From positions 1 to 10,766 of the forward strand of contig CAISQQ010000323.1 in NCBI GenBank assembly GCA_903887655.1: DNA of 10,766 bases, written 5' to 3'. The translations under genes were made by a program, and so were the position numbers. The notes under the pieces were generated by a model. The model made no database searches, was not told the DNA's origin, and worked only from the letters and a program-made list of their open reading frames with translations. The stretch is from an uncultured Burkholderiales bacterium (lineage in GTDB: Bacteria; Pseudomonadota; Gammaproteobacteria; Burkholderiales; Burkholderiaceae_C). Numbering within the stretch: the first letter of the stretch is position 1; every line of letters begins with the position of its first letter. Below, one piece after another: positions 6,057 to 10,766 of this stretch.

Positions 6057-6663
6057 GAAACTCATCGGATCCCTCACCAGCCCCTTCGTGCGCAAAGTTC
6101 GCATTGTCATGGCTGAAAAAAAACTAGACTACCACCTCGAACTCGATGAGGTCTGGTCCGAGACCAGCACCATCTCTGCGTCCAACCCCTTGGGGCAAGT
6201 GCCTTGCTTGATCATGGAAGGCGGCGAGGCCTTGTTCGATTCACGGGTGATCGTGGAGTACTTGGACACCTTGTCACCGGTGGGTAAACTGATCCCGAGC
6301 AGCGGTCGCGAGCGCGCCGAAGTCAAAACTTGGGAAGCCTTGGCCGACGGTTTGATGGACGCTTGTGTTTTGGCGCGGCAAGAAAAGCATTGGCCCTTGC
6401 GCCAAAGTGGCGAGCGCTCGAGTGCCTGGATTGAGCGCCAAATGGGCAAGGTTCACAAGAGTTTGGCCGCCATGGAAAAGGGGCTTGCAGACAAGGCGTA
6501 TTGTTCTGGGATCCATCTGAGCTTGGCCGACATTGCGGTGGGCTGTGCCTTGGGTTATTTGGACATGCGATTTGCTGAGCTTCAATGGCGCGAGACTTGC
6601 CCAGAGCTCACCCGGTTGGCGGACAAACTGAGCACTCGCCAGTCCTTCATCGACACGGTTTGA
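6055..6663 (+). CDS. glutathione S-transferase family protein, YibF-like
   Basis: A cytosolic GST of 202 residues. The N-terminal thioredoxin-like domain starts with KLIGSLTSPFVRKVRIVMAE, with the likely glutathione-activating Ser9 in TSPF, as in E. coli YibF. It continues with NPLGQVPCL (44-52), where Pro50 is the cis-proline that positions glutathione, and DSRVIVEYLD (62-71), whose Asp-Ser pair binds the gamma-glutamyl part. The C-terminal helical domain contains LADIAVGCALGYLD, the usual N-capping motif region. The frame can be extended to a TTG at 6034, but the family N-terminus begins at the ATG at 6055, so that is the start chosen. The substrate is unknown. The gene runs alone, divergent from purB and convergent with the NTF2-like gene 16 bases away, with no strong terminator between. 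Confidence 0.93.
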   Translation: MKLIGSLTSPFVRKVRIVMAEKKLDYHLELDEVWSETSTISASNPLGQVPCLIMEGGEALFDSRVIVEYLDTLSPVGKLIPSSGRERAEVKTWEALADGLMDACVLARQEKHWPLRQSGERSSAWIERQMGKVHKSLAAMEKGLADKAYCSGIHLSLADIAVGCALGYLDMRFAELQWRETCPELTRLADKLSTRQSFIDTV

Positions 6664-6679
6664 CCCACCCGTTCTCTCG

Positions 6680-7198
6680 CTAGACGACCCGACCCCGCCC
6701 ACGGATGGGCGCTGGACTGGCCAGACGTTGTCTTAACCAACGCAAAACGCTGCCCAAGATCGGAAACTTTTCATAAAGCTCTTGCGCCGCGTCCCAATAA
6801 TCGCGGTGAGCGTCAATCATCCACACACCTTCTGGTGTTAAAGACCAACGCAAGTGGCTCGAGCCTTCAATCGTTTGCACCTGCCCACCTTTGAAGCCCT
6901 TGATGTGAAAGAAAAAACTCCACGTCAAAAACAACTGGCCCCCCTGCACCATGCGGTCGTGGACCACGAAATGGGGCGCTTGCAAGGTCTCAAACATGTG
7001 GGCAAACAAGGACGCAATGGCCTCACGCCCTGAGATGTCATTGAACGGGTCCCTGAAAGCGGCCGTGGGCGCGTAAAAGTCGTCCAAACGCTGCAAGTTG
7101 CTGGGGGTGAGGGTTTCAAAGAGCGCAATCAAGTCGTCCACCCGCGTGGCGTCCAGTCCACGGGGTTGGGCGAGCATCGTCTCGGCGATGTCGTTCAT
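6680..7198 (-). CDS. NTF2-like (SnoaL-type) protein, last gene of the lipid operon
   Basis: A soluble 172-residue protein of the nuclear transport factor 2-like superfamily. A helical start (VDDLIALFETLTPSNLQRLD, residues 20-39) leads into the cone motif FYAPTAAFRDPFNDISGREA (41-60). VHDRMVQGGQLFLTWSFFFH and the closing IDAHRDYWDAAQELYEKFPI follow. This matches the NTF2 proteins found next to SDR and CFA-synthase genes in Proteobacteria; their reaction is unknown. The ATG at 7198 overlaps the stop of the SDR gene in an ATGA, with AAGGGGCAAGG just upstream. The longer reading from 7243 adds only residues encoded inside the SDR gene, so 7198 is the better start. The overlap points to translational coupling and a joint role with the dehydrogenase. 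The last residues (APIRGRGRVV) are basic and unlike the fold, so the tail is probably disordered. Confidence 0.88.
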   Translation of the reverse strand: MNDIAETMLAQPRGLDATRVDDLIALFETLTPSNLQRLDDFYAPTAAFRDPFNDISGREAIASLFAHMFETLQAPHFVVHDRMVQGGQLFLTWSFFFHIKGFKGGQVQTIEGSSHLRWSLTPEGVWMIDAHRDYWDAAQELYEKFPILGSVLRWLRQRLASPAPIRGRGRVV

Positions 7199-7974
7199 GT
7201 CCTTGCCCCTTGGGTGAGGCGTCTCACCAACGGGAAGTACCATGCATAGGGCAAGCAGCGCAAAATTTTCAGCACACGGGTGAAGCGTTTGGGAAAGTGA
7301 ATTTCAAATTCGCCCTTGGCATAAGCGCGGATGATGGCGATGGCTGCCACCTCTGGCGTGATCAAGGCGGGCATCTCAAAGGTGTTTTGCGCCGTCAACG
7401 GCGTGCTCACAAAGCCCGGCAACACCGCACTCACACCAATACCGAGCTCGTGCAAATCCATGTACAAGCACTCGGCCAAATGCGTGAGCGCAGCCTTGGT
7501 TGGACCGTAGGCCAAACTTTTGGGCAAGCCACGGTAACCCGCCACACTCGAGATCAAACTCAAGTGACCAAAGCCCTGCCCTTGAAGGACGGGCAGCACA
7601 CTCGCGAGCAGGCGCACCGCTCCCAAGTAATTCACCTCTTGGTGAAGCACCATTTGAGCTTCATCGTAAGCCTTGGCGTCTTGCGCGAGGTAGTGCCCCG
7701 CACAATAAATCACCACATCCAAACCCTGGTGGGCGGCCACGGCCAAGCTCGCGGCCTGCACACTGTCGGCTTGGAGCACATCCAAAGGGGCGGCCAAAGC
7801 GTGGGGGTGCGAGCGCACAAATTCGTCGAGCTTGGCCGCTTGCCGAGCCGAGACCGCCACCTTGGCGCCGCGCTCAAACAAGTCGTGTGCCAGCGCCCAG
7901 CCTATTCCGCTAGACGCGCCCACAATCCAAACCGATCGGCCGCGCCAGTTCTCAATCTTGGGGTTCAATGCCAC
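7195..7974 (-). CDS. short-chain dehydrogenase/reductase (SDR)
   Basis: A 259-residue classical SDR, an NAD(P)-dependent oxidoreductase with a Rossmann fold. The cofactor loop is GASSGIG (19-25). The usual NNAG is replaced by YCAG (90-93). Asn115 in VNYLG, Ser142/Ser143 in ISSVAG and Tyr156/Lys160 in YGPTK complete the catalytic tetrad. PGFVSTPLT (186-194) follows the active site. The C-terminus is basic and aromatic (FPKRFTRVLKILR, LPYAWYFPLVRR), which suggests contact with membrane or lipid. An Arg43 after the second strand hints at NADP, an inference. The start is a GTG at 7974; no in-frame ATG lies near, and only a weak GAGAAG precedes it. It lies 16 bases after the DUF3833 stop and overlaps the NTF2-like start. 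Related SDRs occur in the Rhodobacter RpoE-dependent operon with a CFA-like methyltransferase, so a lipid substrate is plausible. Confidence 0.92.
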   Translation of the reverse strand: MALNPKIENWRGRSVWIVGASSGIGWALAHDLFERGAKVAVSARQAAKLDEFVRSHPHALAAPLDVLQADSVQAASLAVAAHQGLDVVIYCAGHYLAQDAKAYDEAQMVLHQEVNYLGAVRLLASVLPVLQGQGFGHLSLISSVAGYRGLPKSLAYGPTKAALTHLAECLYMDLHELGIGVSAVLPGFVSTPLTAQNTFEMPALITPEVAAIAIIRAYAKGEFEIHFPKRFTRVLKILRCLPYAWYFPLVRRLTQGART

Positions 7975-7990
7975 GCTGCTTCTCGCGAGC

Positions 7991-8569
7991 TCAAGACGCG
8001 GCGCCAGGTCGCGTGAAGGACAAGGTCACGTCGCCCAAATGAATACCCCATTTGCTCATCGCCGATTTGTTGAGCAACACTTGGCCATCCATCAAATACA
8101 TCCAGTCGTCAAATTCCACATGCCACACTTGCTCGCCGACTTTCAAGGCCATGGTGTAGCTCCAGCGAAAAGCGTTGCCACTGGTCTCGCCCAAGGCCAC
8201 ACCCACCACATCATCGGCTCGACCCTCAAAGCGTCCTTGACCGCGGTCCAAGAGATGCCAAATGCGCCGCTGGCGGGTACCGTCCGAGTACAAAAAAGAC
8301 TCGTCCAAGGTCCCCGCCTCACCCTGCCAAGAACAACTCATCTCGACACTGAAGCGCTTTTGCACTTGCCCGGATCGATCGGTAAAAATTCCCCAGGCTC
8401 GAACGGGGCCGTTGAAGTACTCGCGCAAAGAAAACACTGGGGTTTCACTTTTGTACGACTCCACACTCACCCCAGCGCAGCCGCTGAGCGAGACGACCCC
8501 AAGGGCTGAGAGCCCCATGACCGGCAAGGCGTGCTTGGCGTGTCCTAACAAGTGTCTTCGATTGATCAT
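7991..8569 (-). CDS. DUF3833 family lipoprotein
   Basis: A 192-residue predicted lipoprotein of the DUF3833 family, function unknown. Basic INRRHLL is followed by a hydrophobic segment and the lipobox LSGC, with the acylated cysteine at residue 31. The mature part carries family blocks: FSLREYFNGPVRAWGIFTDR, then SCSWQGEAGTLDESF, FEGRADDVVG, FDDWMYLMDG, then LLNKSAMSKWGI and LGDVTLSFTR. This reads as an antiparallel, beta-rich fold, perhaps lipocalin-like, which is inference. The frame also has an ATG at 8575, but AGGAG (8576-8580) touches that codon with no spacer, whereas it lies six bases before the second ATG at 8569, so 8569 is preferred. The gene sits 16 bases before the SDR start and 18 bases after the MFS stop, inside the lipid operon, which suggests a periplasmic partner in lipid transfer or modification. 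Confidence 0.87.
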   Translation of the reverse strand: MINRRHLLGHAKHALPVMGLSALGVVSLSGCAGVSVESYKSETPVFSLREYFNGPVRAWGIFTDRSGQVQKRFSVEMSCSWQGEAGTLDESFLYSDGTRQRRIWHLLDRGQGRFEGRADDVVGVALGETSGNAFRWSYTMALKVGEQVWHVEFDDWMYLMDGQVLLNKSAMSKWGIHLGDVTLSFTRPGAAS

Positions 8570-8575
8570 CTTCAT

Positions 8576-8580
8576 CTCCT
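8576..8580 (-). promoter_or_regulatory. ribosome binding site deciding the DUF3833 start
   Basis: AGGAG immediately precedes ATGAAGATG. Six bases separate it from the second ATG (8569) and none from the first, so the second start is favoured. Confidence 0.6.
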
Positions 8581-8593
8581 GGTGGGTCTCGCC

Positions 8594-9973
8594 TCAAGGG
8601 GGGGACCGATGGTGAGCATATCCCCAATGCCGAAAAAAAACAAATGCCAACGCTTTCATAACGCACGGCACCAAAGCATACCCCAGGACCAGGGCATGGA
8701 CCGATGGCGGTGTCAATACCCCGGGCTGGTAGCCCCAGGCGGACAAGAGCGGCAAGCTCAAGCCCGCCGCCAGCGCCAAGTTGAGCTTGTTGACCACTTG
8801 CCACCACGCCAAGAAACGACCCTCTTGTTGCCCGGATTGGCCCAGGTCCCTCAGAACTTGAACCAACAAGGACGAGGGCACCACCAAGTCTGCGCCGAGA
8901 GCCACGCCCGTGAGCGCGCACACCGCATAAAACGCAGCCGTGTCCCCCGCCCCCAGCCCCAAGGCCCACAAAAACACGAGCACCGACAAGCCCATGCCCC
9001 ATTGCCAAGCCGTGATCAGCCCCTTTTTTTCAATCACGCGAAGCCACACCGGGCAAGAAGCTGCTGCACTCAAAAAGTAAAGTCCCAGGAAATTCGACGT
9101 GAGCGAATGGCTTTGTAAATTGTCATCGACATAAAACACAAACAACGTGGCCGCCACGGCCGAGGCCGTGCCATTGAGCAAGAAGACGCCAAGCAGCCCC
9201 CGAAAAGAGGCCTGCGTCAACGGCTCGAGCAGCGTCTTGGCGCCTCTCGCCCCAACTCGCTCGTCGCTGTGGGAGAGGGGGTCTGAACGACTCGTCTGGG
9301 GCGTGGGGCGGTGGGACACGCGTTGGGGCGCGATGAGGGGGGGCAGGCACCACCACAAGAGCACCGCCACAACCATGAGCAGACAAAACACCGCCGCACT
9401 CCAAGCCAATGGGGCCGCTTGCCAAAGAATGGACGCCAAAACCACCCCCACAAGGCCAAACGTCTCCCGCCACGCCGCCAAGCGGCTTTGCACCTGCGCA
9501 CCTCCCCCGAGCCTGGCCGACCAGGTTTGTTGGGCCAAGGTGAGGGCGCTGTAGAGACAACCCGCCACCATCAAGAACACCGTGATCCAAACGAGCAGCA
9601 AAGCAGGGCTGCAAACGCCAGGGGCGTCCAAAGGCGCGCCACGCCAAGCGCCCAAGACCCAACGGCAACCCTCTTGGGGCAGCAGCAACGCCCAAAGACA
9701 GCCACACAGCAGCACCGCCAGCACCAGGCAGATGCGCAAGACTTGGCGCTGGCTGCGCTGAAAGACACGGTCCCAAACGGCCCCGATGAGCGGATCGGCC
9801 AGCGCATCCAAGCCCCTGGCGAGCAAAAAAACGAAACCCACCTGCGCCATGGGCAGGCCCAAAACTTGCACATCGTGGTGCGGCAAATAAACATACAAAG
9901 GCAGCGCCAAAAACGCCAAGGGCAAACCCATGAAGCCCAACAACAACGCCACGCTCGGCGCGCTGGGTTTCAT
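8594..9973 (-). CDS. MFS transporter of the GPH (MelB-like) family
   Basis: A 459-residue inner-membrane transporter with about twelve hydrophobic segments. The N-terminus FMGLPLAFLALPLYVYLPHH (14-33) and the motif ARGLDALADPLIGAVWDR (52-69) are those of the glycoside-pentoside-hexuronide:cation symporter family. The second half shows LTGVALGADLVVPSSLLVQV and VVNKLNLALAAGLSLPLL, the counterpart of the family pattern near the Na+/melibiose site. The middle loop, QRVSHRPTPQTSRSDPLSHS, is long and hydrophilic. No sugar enzyme is nearby. It lies between a CFA-type methyltransferase (32 bases upstream) and a DUF3833 lipoprotein (18 bases downstream), as does the GPH gene of the Rhodobacter RpoE-controlled operon. 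The vertebrate lysolipid carrier MFSD2A is a structural relative of MelB, so lipid transport is a reasonable guess. The ATG at 9973 has no clear Shine-Dalgarno. Confidence 0.88.
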   Translation of the reverse strand: MKPSAPSVALLLGFMGLPLAFLALPLYVYLPHHDVQVLGLPMAQVGFVFLLARGLDALADPLIGAVWDRVFQRSQRQVLRICLVLAVLLCGCLWALLLPQEGCRWVLGAWRGAPLDAPGVCSPALLLVWITVFLMVAGCLYSALTLAQQTWSARLGGGAQVQSRLAAWRETFGLVGVVLASILWQAAPLAWSAAVFCLLMVVAVLLWWCLPPLIAPQRVSHRPTPQTSRSDPLSHSDERVGARGAKTLLEPLTQASFRGLLGVFLLNGTASAVAATLFVFYVDDNLQSHSLTSNFLGLYFLSAAASCPVWLRVIEKKGLITAWQWGMGLSVLVFLWALGLGAGDTAAFYAVCALTGVALGADLVVPSSLLVQVLRDLGQSGQQEGRFLAWWQVVNKLNLALAAGLSLPLLSAWGYQPGVLTPPSVHALVLGYALVPCVMKALAFVFFRHWGYAHHRSPP

Positions 9974-10005
9974 GCCGTGGGGCAGGCCATCACGCTCGAG
10001 GGTGT

Positions 10006-10766
10006 TCAGATTTTTTTAAGGGTGAATTGAATGACATTGGTGCTGCCTTGGGTAAAGGCTGCTTCGCAATAGGCGAGATAAAACTGCCAAATTCGCTCAA
10101 AGCGGTCATCAAACCCCAGCGTCTTCACCCGAGCCTTCACGGCCTCAAAGCGCTCGGCCCACAATTTCAAGGTGTGGGCGTAGTCTTGGCCAAACTCAAA
10201 CGCATCCACCACAAAGAACCCCGCCTTGGCGGCCTCTTGTCGGAAGGCTTGGGGGCTGGGTAAAAAGCCGCCTGGGAAAATGTACTCTTGAATAAAGTCC
10301 GAGCCTTTGACATAGCGGTCATAGAACTGGTCGGCGATCACGATGGTTTGAATACAGGCCAAACCACCGGGCTTGAGTTGGCGGTGAATGGTGCTGAAGT
10401 ACTCTCCCCAGTAGGTGCGGCCCACAGCCTCCATCATCTCAATGGAACAAACCGCGTCAAACTGGGCTTGGCCAGGAATGTCCCGGTAGTCTTGCAGCCT
10501 CAAGTCGGCTTGAACGCCGGCTGCGGCCATGCGATCTTGCGCGTATTTGAGTTGCTCGACACTGAGCGTGACGCCACACACCTGGGCACCAAACTCAAGG
10601 CTGGCCGTCTCTGCCAAAGCGCCCCAGCCACAACCGATCTCCAACAAGCGAAGGCCCGTGCTGTTGCCAAGCCCCACCATGCGCAGCGCGCGGCGTGTTT
10701 TGGCGAGCTGCGCTTGGGCCAAGTCTTGCGCGGTGTTGCCGTTGAACCAAGCCGAGGAGTAGTTCA
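10006..10766 (-). CDS. CFA-synthase-family SAM-dependent fatty acyl methyltransferase (5' end outside window)
   Basis: The last 253 residues of a cyclopropane-fatty-acyl-phospholipid synthase family enzyme; the frame runs off the right edge. Such enzymes use S-adenosylmethionine to modify double bonds of membrane phospholipid chains. NYSSAWF starts the visible part, then LRLLEIGCGWGALAE (SAM loop), VTLSVEQLKYAQDR, SIEMMEAVG, LKPGGLACIQTIVIAD and DFIQEYIFPGGFLPSP. Compared with E. coli Cfa, the bicarbonate-site Cys139 (YSCA) is Ser here (bases 10753-10755) and His266 (HTI) is Gln (10348-10350). Glu239 (in MMEAVG), Ile268 and Tyr317 (in DYAHTL) appear kept. This Q-T-I form belongs to the branch clustered with DUF1365, flavin oxidase and GPH genes, which includes the Rhodobacter furan-fatty-acid methyltransferase type. 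So the product may not be a cyclopropane. It is the first gene visible in the five-gene run. Confidence 0.9.
   Translation of the reverse strand, partial: NYSSAWFNGNTAQDLAQAQLAKTRRALRMVGLGNSTGLRLLEIGCGWGALAETASLEFGAQVCGVTLSVEQLKYAQDRMAAAGVQADLRLQDYRDIPGQAQFDAVCSIEMMEAVGRTYWGEYFSTIHRQLKPGGLACIQTIVIADQFYDRYVKGSDFIQEYIFPGGFLPSPQAFRQEAAKAGFFVVDAFEFGQDYAHTLKLWAERFEAVKARVKTLGFDDRFERIWQFYLAYCEAAFTQGSTNVIQFTLKKI

Noticed and set aside
6696..6711. Hairpin CGCCCA-CGGA-TGGGCG as a terminator for the GST gene
   Set aside because: It lies inside the NTF2-like coding tail, has only 6 bp and no T-run.
7982..7990. CTCGCGAG palindrome between the DUF3833 and SDR genes
   Set aside because: Only eight bases, in a GC-rich operon gap; expected by chance and not near a promoter.
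7210..8016. 268-residue plus-strand frame opposite the SDR gene
   Set aside because: Shadow of an SDR with all catalytic motifs; the product is rich in His/Gln/Arg and has no domain pattern.
8552..10030. Open frames opposite the MFS gene and in its other minus frames (up to 239 residues)
   Set aside because: Composition is Gln/His/Arg- or Gly-rich, as expected for shadow frames of a GC-rich membrane protein gene; the GPH protein explains the region.

Overview
The window looks like the chromosome of a betaproteobacterium of the order Burkholderiales, most likely Comamonadaceae. The grounds are the protein families (a YjbE-type TerC protein, a DUF3717-DUF1289 protein, a BepA-like M48 protease), frequent TTG leucine codons, and moderately high GC with tight gene packing. 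No RNA gene, insertion sequence, prophage or CRISPR array is visible. Twelve protein genes are supported, one of them cut by the right edge. A short foreign-looking gene fragment sits at the left edge.

Left part (1-3472). Bases 1 to about 105 read on the minus strand as a piece of a PLP-dependent alpha-oxoamine synthase in very GC-rich codons unlike the rest, so this is either a relic or a chimeric contig end. Then come a TerC-family membrane metal transporter (+) with a clear terminator, moaC of molybdenum cofactor synthesis (-), and a periplasmic M48 zinc protease of the BepA type (+). The protease starts at a non-ATG codon and carries a Thr/Ser/Asn repeat linker.

Middle part (3458-6663). 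A small four-helix membrane protein annotated in databases as 'phage holin family' (-) overlaps the protease tail by 15 bases. A DUF3717-DUF1289 protein (+), possibly read from a leaderless mRNA, converges on purB (adenylosuccinate lyase, -). purB is divergent from a YibF-like glutathione S-transferase (+). Their shared intergenic region holds phased T-tracts and a 9+9 bp inverted repeat ending in the GST start codon.

Right part (6680-10766, all minus). This is a compact five-gene run. In transcription order it encodes a CFA-synthase-family lipid methyltransferase (5' end outside the window), a GPH/MelB-type MFS transporter, a DUF3833 lipoprotein, a short-chain dehydrogenase and an NTF2-like protein. 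Gaps are 16-32 bases or, for the last pair, an ATGA overlap. The arrangement resembles the RpoE-ChrR (singlet oxygen) controlled lipid-modification operon of Rhodobacter. The methyltransferase lacks two of the bicarbonate-site residues of classical cyclopropane synthases, so the product may be another modified fatty acid, such as a methylated or furan type. This operon is the most interesting system in the window.
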